Shown here piece after piece: positions 27,516 to 36,137 of a stretch of 64,000 bases of DNA. A model generated the notes under the pieces. That model did not search any database, was not told the DNA's origin, and saw only the letters and a program-made list of their open reading frames with translations. The position numbers and the translations under genes are program-made. Position 1 is the first letter of the stretch. Every line of letters starts with the position of its first letter. The stretch is from Pseudomonadota bacterium (GTDB lineage: Bacteria > Myxococcota > Myxococcia > Myxococcales > Myxococcaceae): NCBI GenBank assembly GCA_023426545.1, contig JAFAAN010000043.1:10145-74144 (forward strand), in the 5' to 3' direction.

Positions 27516-29077
27516 CGTCTCCCAGGAGTGGCCCGCCCCGGGCGCTGCTCATTGGCCTGGTCTCCGTCCTCGTGGGAGGCGCCGTGGTGGGAGCCTTCGT
27601 GCTGGGCCGCCGCAGCGGCCAGGCGCATGACGGGGGCGGCACCGTGACGAACCTGCTCGGCGAGCGCCAGGGGCCTCCCAGCGCGGGGGCCGGAGTGGAG
27701 GGCCTGCCCGAGCCCGCGATGACGGCGCTGGAGGTGCCCGGCACCGCCGCACCCTCGGCCCTCTGGGTGGACGTGCACCACCCGGGCAAGGTGCGGGACG
27801 CGCTGGCGGGAAACGCGTGGCTGCGCGAGCAGCTCCAGAAGCCGCTGGGACAGGGCTTCGTCGGGCCGTGGGCCGCCTTCTTCGGCTCCACCGGCGAGGA
27901 CCTCCGGGCGGGCTTCAAGGGCGCGGTGCTGGACCTCTTCGCGGGCCAGTTGCTGGACGCGCCCTTCCGCGTGACGTGGTTCGGCGGTGACGCGCGGGCG
28001 AGCACGCCGGCCTTCATCCTGCCCAGGCCGGGCCGCGCCGCGGCGTCGGCGTACGAGGCGCTGGACGGCGTGGCCAGCCGCGGCGGCATGACGGCGCAGC
28101 ACTGCCCCGGCGGCGAGCGCGCGGCCACGTATGAGCTCAAGCGCTGGCTGGTGGCGGAGCAGACGCTGTGGGCGGGCCGGCTCGACGACCGGCTGGTGCT
28201 CGCGCGCCACCCGGTGGCGGTGCTCCACGGCCTGTGCGCGGAGCTGCCGAAGCTGAAGGCGAAGGACGGCGTGGACATCGAGCTGGGCTACGACGCGGAG
28301 GCCAATGGCCGCGAGGTGCAGCTCCTGTCGAGCGTGATGGGGCTGGCCCCGGGCACGCGGCTCCAGTTCGGCGTGGAGGCGGGGCGGCTGGTGGGCCGGG
28401 GCATCGCGGGCGAGCTGATGAACGGCCCCGCGCGCCTGGACGCCGCGCCGCTGTCCGACGACCTGCTCAAGCTGGTGCCGGAGGACACGCCGGTGCTGCT
28501 GGCCTTCCAGCTCAAGCTGCCGGAGTCGCTGGATGCGGCGACGCTCAAGGCGTACTGGCGGGCGGGCGGCGGCAAGGGGCCCACGCGCACGCGGCAGGTG
28601 GCGCTGGTGTGGACGCCGCGCGGTGACGCGTCGCTGCCCATGGAGCTGGCCGTGCTGTGGGGCCGCACCGACGACGCGGCCTCGCTGGAGCGCCTCTTCT
28701 CCGGCGGCCACAACCGGCTGGTGCGCGGCACCCACTGCAATCACGTGGTGCTGGCGTCCACGCCGGCGGAGCTGGAGCGCCTGCGCAAGGCGTGCGAGGG
28801 CCAGCAGCCCAACATGCTCAACGCGGCGGGCCCGGTGGTGGCGGGGCTGCGCGCGCCCACCTCGGTGGCCTTCGGGGTGAACACGGGCCGGCTGCTCAGC
28901 GGCCTCACGATGGACGGTTACCTGTCCGAGTTCCGGGTCAGCCGCAGCGCGCCGATGCCGAGCGCGCCGCCCCCGGAGCTCGAAGCGGCGCGGCGCGACC
29001 TGGAGTCGCTGCCGTACCTGGGCCTGCGCGGCACCGTGCAGGGGGACTCGCTGGTTCCTGGAGGTTTCGGGTCATGA
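27512..29077 (+). CDS. Membrane-anchored DUF2138-like protein (YfaA/MagC position)
   Basis: 521 aa. One N-terminal membrane helix (about 10-33, ALLIGLVSVLVGGAVVGAFVLG) anchors a large periplasmic domain that I assign to the DUF2138 family mainly from gene order: in the yfa and mag clusters a DUF2138 gene accompanies DUF2135, DUF1175, DUF2300 and the macroglobulin. Visible landmarks are ALWVDVHHPGKVRDAL, PWAAFFGSTGEDLRAGFKG, ERAATYELKRWLVAEQTLWAG and a late SVAFGVNTGRLLSGL. The function is unknown. It overlaps both neighbours by 4 bp (ATGA), indicating a tightly coupled operon. Confidence 0.7.
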   Translation: MTSPRSGPPRALLIGLVSVLVGGAVVGAFVLGRRSGQAHDGGGTVTNLLGERQGPPSAGAGVEGLPEPAMTALEVPGTAAPSALWVDVHHPGKVRDALAGNAWLREQLQKPLGQGFVGPWAAFFGSTGEDLRAGFKGAVLDLFAGQLLDAPFRVTWFGGDARASTPAFILPRPGRAAASAYEALDGVASRGGMTAQHCPGGERAATYELKRWLVAEQTLWAGRLDDRLVLARHPVAVLHGLCAELPKLKAKDGVDIELGYDAEANGREVQLLSSVMGLAPGTRLQFGVEAGRLVGRGIAGELMNGPARLDAAPLSDDLLKLVPEDTPVLLAFQLKLPESLDAATLKAYWRAGGGKGPTRTRQVALVWTPRGDASLPMELAVLWGRTDDAASLERLFSGGHNRLVRGTHCNHVVLASTPAELERLRKACEGQQPNMLNAAGPVVAGLRAPTSVAFGVNTGRLLSGLTMDGYLSEFRVSRSAPMPSAPPPELEAARRDLESLPYLGLRGTVQGDSLVPGGFGS

Positions 29078-32000
29078 AGTGCGTCATCCGACTCGCGGCG
29101 CTGTCCGCGCTCATGCTCTCCGGCATGGCCCTGGCCAAGCCGCTCTACATCACCGTCCCGCGCGCCTATGGCAGCCAGGAGCCGGTGGCGGTGGACGTCG
29201 CCTTCGAGGACAAGGGCCCCGTCGAGCTGCGCGTCCTCCAGCCGGAGAACCTGGACGCCTTCATCCGCGCCCAGGGGGACCTGCGGCGCGCGTACCAGAC
29301 GCCGCCCACGCTGAAGAACCCGGGCCGCGCGCTCAGCCGCGGCTTCAACGCGGTGCGCACGCCGGGCGCGTTCCTGCTCGGCGCGCTCAGCCTCGACTTC
29401 CGCGACGAGGTGGGGGAGGTGATGCCCGCTCGGCCGGACGTGGCGGGCTCGGGGGGGCCGCTAGCCCGGGTGGCGGAGGGGCCGGAGCGGCTGGTGGGCG
29501 TGCCGCCCGGCTTCAAGGTGGCGCGCAGCCAGTGGCTGAACCTGGACCTCGGCGGCGCCGAGCGGGACTTCAATGTCCCCGGCTTCTACACGAGCGGCTC
29601 GAGCGGCTTCCAGGAGCGCCGCGTCACGCTGGCGCCGCTGCCCGCGGGCACCTACGTGCTCCAGCTGGTGCAGGGCCGGGTGGAGGGGCAGGTGGTGCTG
29701 GTCGTCAGCGACCTGACGGTGCAACTCAAGCAGACGGATGGCCAGGTGCTGGTGCGCGTGGCGGGGCGGGACCAGAAGCCCCGCGCGGGCGCCGAGGTGC
29801 AGGTGTACCTGCCCAAGGGCAAGGGCCCGGCGGGGACGACGAACGCGAAGGGCGAGGTGACGCTGGAGGTGTCCGAGCCGCGCATCATCGCCACCGCGTC
29901 GGTGGGCGGTGACACGGCCATCGTCGACACGGACTTCTACTCCGCGCTGGCGGTGGCGCCGGACGTGTTCATCTACAGCGACCGGCCCATCTACAAGCCG
30001 GGGCACGAGGTGAAGTTCCGGGGCGTGGTGCGCCAGCCGGACACGTACCTGGCGCGCCTCTTCACGCCGAAGAAGCGCCAGGTGACGGTGAAGCTGGTGT
30101 CGCAGGAGGGCCGCGCTCTCACCACGCGCGCCGCGGTGGACGAGTTCGGCGCCTTCCACGGCACGCTGAAGGTGCCGGAGGACCTGGGCACCGGCGTGCT
30201 GCGCGTGGAGGCGGAGGTGGATGGGCAGCCGCACCAGGGCGAGGCCCGCGTGCAGGACTACGTGAAGCCGACCTTCTACCTGGAGGTGGAGCCCGCGTCG
30301 GAGACGGTGGTGCCCGGGCAGACGCTGCGCGCGAAGGTGCGCGCCCGCCGCTACGCCGGAGGGACGCCCGAGAGCGCGAAGTACGAGGTGTTCCTCTACC
30401 GCAGCCTGCTGGACGCGCCCGCCTGGGTGGATGACGCCGGCAAGGGTGGGCAGGGCAGCGACGTGACGTACGGCAGCGCCTCCACCACGGAGGGGCGCCT
30501 GAGCGTGCCCGAGCGCCTCTACTCGTCCGTGGAAGCGCGCAGCGCCTATGACGACCCCTGGGCCAGCGCCAGCGGCTTCGACGCGAACGGTGAGACGGAA
30601 ATCGAGGTGGCGGTGCCGGCGCTGGCGGCGGGCGAGGAGCGGCTGCCGTACCGTTACTCGCTCACCGTGCGCGCGCGCGACGACCAGGAGACCTTCGCCA
30701 ACGCCACCGCCGCCTTCTTCCTGTCGAAGGTGGAGGTGCTGGGCCTGGCGCGCTACTCCGAGGCGGTGGTGGCCAAGGGCGGCGACGCGACGCTGGCGGT
30801 GCGCGCCACCACGCTGTCGGGCAAGCCCTACGGCGTGACGCAGGGCGAGGTGGAGTTCGTGCGGCGCGCGGCGGATGGCTCGGAGAAGAGCCTGGGCAAG
30901 CGCTCGTTCTCCACGGCGGCGGACGGCACGCACCGCGAGAAGGTGCCCACCTCCGAGGTGGGCACGGTGCTGGCGCGCGTGGTGGTGAAGGACAAGAAGG
31001 GCGAGACGTGGCAGGGCGAGGAGTCGCTGCTCGTCATCGGCGGCGCGGACGAGCCGGTGGCGCGCGTGCCCGGCCTGACGCTGGCCTCGCTGTCCGGGAC
31101 GCTGGCTCCGGGAGACACCGCGAAGCTGGTGGCGCTGATGCCGGAGGGCTGGGGCGCGGGCGGCCGTGACGCGGGCCCGGTGTGGGTGACGCTCTCGGGC
31201 GCCACGCTCTACGACACGCAGGTGGTGGAGCTGACCGGCCGGACGCTGGTGCACGGCTTCAACGTGGAGACGCGCTTCGGCAGCGCCGTCTACGCGTCCA
31301 TCGCGTACCCCACGGGCACGGGCCGCTGGGAGGAGCGCACGGTGGCCTTCCGCGTGATTCCGCGCGAGCGCACCCTCACGGTGGCGGTGCAGCCGCGCCG
31401 CGCGGAGGCCACGCCGCTCACCGAGCAGACCCTCGACGTGCGCGTGGTGGACCACGAGGGCCGCGGCGTGGTGGCGCAGCTGTCCGTGGGCGTGGTGGAC
31501 AAGGCCGTCTACGCCATCCAGAGCGAGTTCCGGCCCGGGGTGCTCGACTTCTTCTACCCGCCGGCGCGCAACAACGTGTCCAACTTCTTCTCGTCGGAGT
31601 TCCAGGGCTACGGGTACGGCGAGGCGCTGGCGCGGAAGATGGCGGGGCTGCCGGACCACGCCTTCGCCTCCATCAAGCCGCCCAGCCGCCAGACGAAGGA
31701 CCTGGAGCGCGACACCGCGCACTGGGACCCGGCGGTGGTGACGGACCGGGATGGCCGCGCCACGGTGCGCTTCACGCTGCCGTCCAACCAGACGCTGTGG
31801 GTGGTGACGGCGGTGGCGGCGGACACCTCCGGCCGCTTCGGTGAGGGCACCGCCGAGTTCGCCACGCGCGGCGGCCTCAACCTCTACGCCGCGTTGCCGC
31901 AGTTCCTCCGCGAGGGTGACGAGGCGCTCGCCTCAGTGCGCCTGTCCGCGGGCGAGAAGTCGCCGGGCAGCCAGCTTCTGGACGTGAGGCTGGCGTCGCT

Positions 32001-33792
32001 GGGCGCGCTGAAGGCGGACCAGCTGGAGCACAAGGTGGAGCTGGCCAAGGGCGGGGAGCAGGTGGTGCCGCTGATGCTGAAGGCCGCGTCCACGGGCGCC
32101 GCGCAGCTCTCAGTCAATGTGGCCGGGGGCAAGGAGCCGCTGAAGGACCTCAAGCGCTTCGAGGTGGGGCCGGCCGCGATGGAGGACGTGGTGAAGGTGA
32201 GCGCCTGGGGCGGCGGCGCGCTGGAGGTCCCCGCGCCCCAGGAGGCGACGCTGTCCCGCGTGGAGCTGGTGCTCCAGCCGTCCATCGTGGACGCGGCGCT
32301 CTCCAACGTGCGCGAGCTGCTCACGTATCCGTACGGCTGCCTGGAGCAGCTGGTGTCCACCACCGTGCCCAACGTGGCGGTGTACCAGGTGCTCCAGCAG
32401 GCGGGCGCGCTGGCGAAGCTGGACACGGACACGCAGGCGCTGCTGGCGGAGGCCCGCAGCCGCTCGGTGCAGGGCATCGCGCGCATCCTCGACATGTCCG
32501 TGAAGGGCGGCGGCTTCACCTGGTTCGGCGGCTATGAGACGCCGAGCCTGCCGCTGACGCTCATCGCGCTGGACGGCCTGGCCTACGCCGCCGAGGCGGG
32601 CCTGGTGGACCGCGCCGACCCGCGCATCGTGGAGAGCGCCCGCTGGGTGGAGGCGCAGGAGGGCCTGCCGCCCGAATACGACGCCACGCGCGCCTACGTG
32701 CTGGCGCGGCTGGAGGGCTCCAAGCAGGCCGCGCGCGTGCGGGCGCTGGTGCAGGGCGCGGAGGGCGGGGACCTGTACCCGCTGGCCCTGGCGGTGCTGG
32801 CCGCGGAGAAGGCCGGCATCCTCAAGGAGCCTGCGCTCCAGTCCCGCATCAACACGCTGGTGGCGCGCAGCGCGGAGGGCTACGCCACGCTGGCCGCGCT
32901 CACCCCGGGCCAGCCGCTGACGCCGTCCGCGGCCTTCTTCCACTTCCCGCTGCGGCGCGTGGGCATGACGGCCATCGCCGCGCACGCGGCCTCGTTCGGC
33001 ACGCTGGACGTCACCCGCGCGCGCCGCCGCATCCTGGAGCTGCTGTCCGAGCCCGGCCTGTCCACCTTCGACCGGAGCACCGCGCTGCTGCACTCGCTGT
33101 GGCTGCTGGAGCGCGACGCCAAGGCGATGCAGGGCATGAAGGCGCCCGAGGTGAAGGGCGTGAAGGCGCCCGTGAAGTTCGTCCCCCGTGGCCTGGGCCT
33201 GGTGGCGGTGCTGGCGCCGGGCACGCGCACCGTGGACGTGGGGGGCTTCGACGGCGTGGCCACGCTGCGCGCCACCACGCTCACCCCGCTGTCGGCGGTG
33301 CAGCCCAGGGCGGAGGGCATGTCCATCCAGCGCGCCTACTACGCGCTGCGCGAGGGCGGGAAGGTGCGGCTGGGCGCGGGTGACACCGTGGCCCAGGGCG
33401 AGGAGGTCTACGTGGAGCTGACGCTGGACGCGCGCGGCGAGAACCCCGTGCGCTCCGCGTACTACGTGGTGGAGGACGCGGTGCCCGCGGGCTTCGTGCC
33501 GCTCCAGGAGGACAAGGCCTTCCGCGGTCCGCCGCACTCGTTGCCCCTGGTGCCCGAGGCGCTCAAGCGCCGCGCGCTGGACCCGGAGCGCGCGACGTTC
33601 TTCTTCGAGGAGCCGGCGTGGTGGAGCGACAGCCCGCGCACCGTGGGCTACGTGCTGCGCGCGCAGTTCGCCGGCACCTTCTCCGCGCCGCCCGCGCGCA
33701 TCGAGGACATGTACGCCGCCAGCATCCACGGGCGGACGGCGGCGGACGTGCTGACGGTGGTGCCCTCGAAGAAGCGCCAGGGCGACCTGTAG
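29074..33792 (+). CDS. yfaS: Bacterial alpha-2-macroglobulin with CLEQ thioester motif (YfaS/MagD-like)
   Basis: 1572 aa. A signal peptide ends at GMALA near residue 20 with no lipobox, so it is periplasmic and soluble. Repeated macroglobulin domains follow: the MG2-type DVFIYSDRPIYKPGHEVKFRG at about 292, a bait-like middle, then the A2M signature with HWDPAVVTDRDGRATVRFTLP and WVVTAVA. The thioester site PYGCLEQ has Cys1089 and Gln1092, and the alpha-helical toroid follows (GGFTWFGGYETPSLPLT). Such proteins trap attacking proteases by covalent capture after bait cleavage. The C-terminal domain ends with a typical receptor-like fold (YYVVEDAVPAGFVPL). It overlaps the previous gene and is followed after 3 bp by the DUF2300 gene. 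Confidence 0.93.
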   Translation: MKCVIRLAALSALMLSGMALAKPLYITVPRAYGSQEPVAVDVAFEDKGPVELRVLQPENLDAFIRAQGDLRRAYQTPPTLKNPGRALSRGFNAVRTPGAFLLGALSLDFRDEVGEVMPARPDVAGSGGPLARVAEGPERLVGVPPGFKVARSQWLNLDLGGAERDFNVPGFYTSGSSGFQERRVTLAPLPAGTYVLQLVQGRVEGQVVLVVSDLTVQLKQTDGQVLVRVAGRDQKPRAGAEVQVYLPKGKGPAGTTNAKGEVTLEVSEPRIIATASVGGDTAIVDTDFYSALAVAPDVFIYSDRPIYKPGHEVKFRGVVRQPDTYLARLFTPKKRQVTVKLVSQEGRALTTRAAVDEFGAFHGTLKVPEDLGTGVLRVEAEVDGQPHQGEARVQDYVKPTFYLEVEPASETVVPGQTLRAKVRARRYAGGTPESAKYEVFLYRSLLDAPAWVDDAGKGGQGSDVTYGSASTTEGRLSVPERLYSSVEARSAYDDPWASASGFDANGETEIEVAVPALAAGEERLPYRYSLTVRARDDQETFANATAAFFLSKVEVLGLARYSEAVVAKGGDATLAVRATTLSGKPYGVTQGEVEFVRRAADGSEKSLGKRSFSTAADGTHREKVPTSEVGTVLARVVVKDKKGETWQGEESLLVIGGADEPVARVPGLTLASLSGTLAPGDTAKLVALMPEGWGAGGRDAGPVWVTLSGATLYDTQVVELTGRTLVHGFNVETRFGSAVYASIAYPTGTGRWEERTVAFRVIPRERTLTVAVQPRRAEATPLTEQTLDVRVVDHEGRGVVAQLSVGVVDKAVYAIQSEFRPGVLDFFYPPARNNVSNFFSSEFQGYGYGEALARKMAGLPDHAFASIKPPSRQTKDLERDTAHWDPAVVTDRDGRATVRFTLPSNQTLWVVTAVAADTSGRFGEGTAEFATRGGLNLYAALPQFLREGDEALASVRLSAGEKSPGSQLLDVRLASLGALKADQLEHKVELAKGGEQVVPLMLKAASTGAAQLSVNVAGGKEPLKDLKRFEVGPAAMEDVVKVSAWGGGALEVPAPQEATLSRVELVLQPSIVDAALSNVRELLTYPYGCLEQLVSTTVPNVAVYQVLQQAGALAKLDTDTQALLAEARSRSVQGIARILDMSVKGGGFTWFGGYETPSLPLTLIALDGLAYAAEAGLVDRADPRIVESARWVEAQEGLPPEYDATRAYVLARLEGSKQAARVRALVQGAEGGDLYPLALAVLAAEKAGILKEPALQSRINTLVARSAEGYATLAALTPGQPLTPSAAFFHFPLRRVGMTAIAAHAASFGTLDVTRARRRILELLSEPGLSTFDRSTALLHSLWLLERDAKAMQGMKAPEVKGVKAPVKFVPRGLGLVAVLAPGTRTVDVGGFDGVATLRATTLTPLSAVQPRAEGMSIQRAYYALREGGKVRLGAGDTVAQGEEVYVELTLDARGENPVRSAYYVVEDAVPAGFVPLQEDKAFRGPPHSLPLVPEALKRRALDPERATFFFEEPAWWSDSPRTVGYVLRAQFAGTFSAPPARIEDMYAASIHGRTAADVLTVVPSKKRQGDL

Positions 33793-33795
33793 TCC

Positions 33796-36009
33796 ATGGG
33801 GTTGGCCGTCACGGTGGCCGTGCTGCTCGCGGCCACCCCCACCTTCGTCACCCGGGGCGACGTGACCCCCGAGGTGGCGCTGCGCCGCGAGGCGGAGGCC
33901 GCCTGGAAGGCGCTGGAGGCGCGCTACGCGGCGGAGGCCGGCGGCGTCCCGGCGAAGGCGCCGGCCTCCATCGTCCTCCAGAAGGGCGCGGCGCTGACGC
34001 CCCAGCGCAACGGCCAGGGTCGGCCGGGGTGGGTGGAGCTGCGGCAGAACGCGCCGGGCGTGCTGGACGAGCGGCTGCGGCTGGCGCTCCGGCACGAGCT
34101 GGCGCACCAGCTCTTGTGGTGGGCCTGTCCCCAGTCCAGCGAGGACCGGCTCTTCCACGAGGCCTTCGCCGTGTCGGTGAGCGGCGAGCTGCCCGTGTGG
34201 AGGGAGGGGCCATACATGTCGCTGTCCCGCGCGGCGTCGGAGCTGGCGGCGGCGCCGGAGGTGGAGACGCCCCGGGCCCGGCGCGCGCTGGCGCGGGTGC
34301 TGGGGGAGTCCGCGGGCTTCCCCCAGGCGCTGTCCCGCAGGCTCCGGCAGTGTCAGGACGGCGCGCGGTGGACCACCCCGCTGTCCGTCGATGAGCTGGC
34401 CGGCGTCGGCGCGCGCGCGGCTATGCCCGCCGCGGTGGTGGTGAGCCGCCACTCGGGCGAGGTGCTGGTCTCGGAAGGAGACGTGCGGCGCGCGCTGCCC
34501 TACGGCTCGGTGCTCAAGCCCTTCTTGTATGCGGCGGGCGCGGAGCACCCGGTGCTGCCGGCCCGCGCAGGCGCGCAGGAGTGGGCGTGTGGGCCCGGGC
34601 TGCCGGCGAAGGTGGACGCGCGCACCGCGCTGCTGCGCTCGTGCAACGGCTACTTCCTGGACTGGGAGGCACGGGGCTCGGCGCCCAGGGGGTTCGGCGC
34701 GTGGGGCCCCGTGCTGGGCGCGCTGGGGCTGACGGGCGTGCCGAAGGACATCGCGGATGCCACGGGTCTGCGCTCCACGCTGGCCGTGTCGCCGTGGGGT
34801 GTGGCGCAGGCCTACCGCCTGCTGGCGGAGGCTCGGCCGGACGTGGTGGCGCTGCTGGCGGACAACGCCGCGCTTGGCACGTTGTCGGAGCTGCCGGCCT
34901 CCCTGGCGCTGTCCGGCGTGGCCACGAAGACGGGCACCGTGCGCGACGCCGCGAGCCGGCCCCAGTTCGGCTGGATTGCCGCCGTGGACGCGGACCTGGT
35001 GGTGGTGGTGATGCGGCCCGGCGCCATGCCCCGGCAGTTCGCGGACGAGGTGCCCCGGCTGCTCGCGCGGGCGCGCAAGCAGGCCGGGCTGGAGGCCACG
35101 CGCGTGCAGGTGCTGGGGTTGCTGCCCGCGGAGGAAGTGGAGGCGCGCTGCCCCGGCGCGGGCTTCGCCCTGGAGGGCGGCGTGCCACGCGCCAGCGCGG
35201 AGTCCTGGGCGCCGCTGGCCTCCCTCGCGCGGCGGGGCGCGGCGGTGTGCCTGGGCGCACCGTGGCGCGTGCGCTTCCCGGGGGGGCCGGAGGAGGGGCG
35301 CGACTACGCGGGCGTCTTCGTCACCTCCGCGCCGCCGCCCTACCGGGCACCTGCTGGCGTCCCCACCTCCGCCAACGCGATGAGGGCGCGGCGCGGCTCG
35401 GACTTCGTCTTCCGCACCACGCGCCTGCTGTACACGGCGGGCGTGGTGACCGCCGAGGACGCGACGCTGGCGGGCGAGGCCCGCGTGGCGCTGGCGCGGG
35501 TGGTGGCGCACAACGCGCAGCACAGCCGTCACCCGGGCCGCCCCGTCTGTGACACCACGCATTGTCAGGCCTTTCGCGGCACCGTGCGCGTGCGGCCCGA
35601 GGAGTCGCGGGCCCTGGGCATGGCGCCGCTGCGGTGGCGCCGGTGGCTGACCTTCTCGCAGGGCGGGGAGGAGCCCTGGCGCCAGGCGCGGCCCCGCGCG
35701 GAGGTGGAGCGGCTGCTGGGCCGGGGGCTGGTGTCACTGCGCTTCGAGGCGGGCCGAGTGCACGCGCTGCGCACCGAGACGGAGGGGGACGCCACCTTCG
35801 AGTCCGCGAGCTCCCTGCCGTGTGACCTGCTGCGCTCCGGGCTGAAGCTGCCGTCGTGTCCACGCACGGCGTCCTTCGATGGCGCGTCCCTGGTGTTCGA
35901 GGGCCGCGGCCGGGGCCATGGCGAGGGGCTGGATGTCGAGGCCGCGAAGGTCGCGGGAACGCGCAGCGATGTGGTGCTCGAGGAGGCCTATGGCCGTGAA
36001 ACCCAATGA
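33796..36009 (+). CDS. yfaQ: DUF2300 protein (YfaQ/MagF-like) with penicillin-binding-type motifs, HExxH and a SpoIID-like C-terminus
   Basis: 737 aa. A signal-like N-terminus is followed by a region with LRHELAHQLLWW (His100, Glu101, His104), a metalloprotease-type HExxH. Residues about 210-420 carry, in the right order and spacing, the three serine transpeptidase motifs: GSVLK (Ser238, Lys241), RSCN (Ser282, Asn284) and KTGT (Lys378-Thr381). The C-terminal part (about 480-730) has VCDTTHCQAFRG and RGRGHGEGLDVEAAK, as in SpoIID-type proteins. I infer a periplasmic cell-wall enzyme. DUF2300 is the known operon partner of YfaS/MagD. It starts 3 bp after the macroglobulin stop. Confidence 0.85.
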   Translation: MGLAVTVAVLLAATPTFVTRGDVTPEVALRREAEAAWKALEARYAAEAGGVPAKAPASIVLQKGAALTPQRNGQGRPGWVELRQNAPGVLDERLRLALRHELAHQLLWWACPQSSEDRLFHEAFAVSVSGELPVWREGPYMSLSRAASELAAAPEVETPRARRALARVLGESAGFPQALSRRLRQCQDGARWTTPLSVDELAGVGARAAMPAAVVVSRHSGEVLVSEGDVRRALPYGSVLKPFLYAAGAEHPVLPARAGAQEWACGPGLPAKVDARTALLRSCNGYFLDWEARGSAPRGFGAWGPVLGALGLTGVPKDIADATGLRSTLAVSPWGVAQAYRLLAEARPDVVALLADNAALGTLSELPASLALSGVATKTGTVRDAASRPQFGWIAAVDADLVVVVMRPGAMPRQFADEVPRLLARARKQAGLEATRVQVLGLLPAEEVEARCPGAGFALEGGVPRASAESWAPLASLARRGAAVCLGAPWRVRFPGGPEEGRDYAGVFVTSAPPPYRAPAGVPTSANAMRARRGSDFVFRTTRLLYTAGVVTAEDATLAGEARVALARVVAHNAQHSRHPGRPVCDTTHCQAFRGTVRVRPEESRALGMAPLRWRRWLTFSQGGEEPWRQARPRAEVERLLGRGLVSLRFEAGRVHALRTETEGDATFESASSLPCDLLRSGLKLPSCPRTASFDGASLVFEGRGRGHGEGLDVEAAKVAGTRSDVVLEEAYGRETQ

Positions 36010-36137
36010 TAACTTTTCAATGACTTTATCCTGTTGTTCACGTTATCTTTGGTTTACGTGAAATGGCGTCAAGGGCGAGCGTAGAGTGGGAGCGCCCGTC
36101 CCTTCCGGCGGGCTCTCATTCGCAGGAGTGGTCGCCT
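36010..36137 (+). promoter_or_regulatory. AT-rich promoter island with a 7-bp palindrome, upstream of the trypsin-like gene
   Basis: Bases 36003-36064 are strikingly AT-rich for this genome. Within them TTCACGT (36037-36043) and ACGTGAA (36056-36062) form a perfect inverted repeat 12 bp apart around TATCTTTGG. This looks like an operator over a promoter; the regulator is unknown. Confidence 0.45.

Noticed and set aside
32110..35562. A 1150-codon minus-strand open frame opposite the macroglobulin and DUF2300 genes
   Set aside because: Composition is that of a shadow (Arg/His/Ala/Gly rich), no start signal or domain; the plus-strand genes have clear families.
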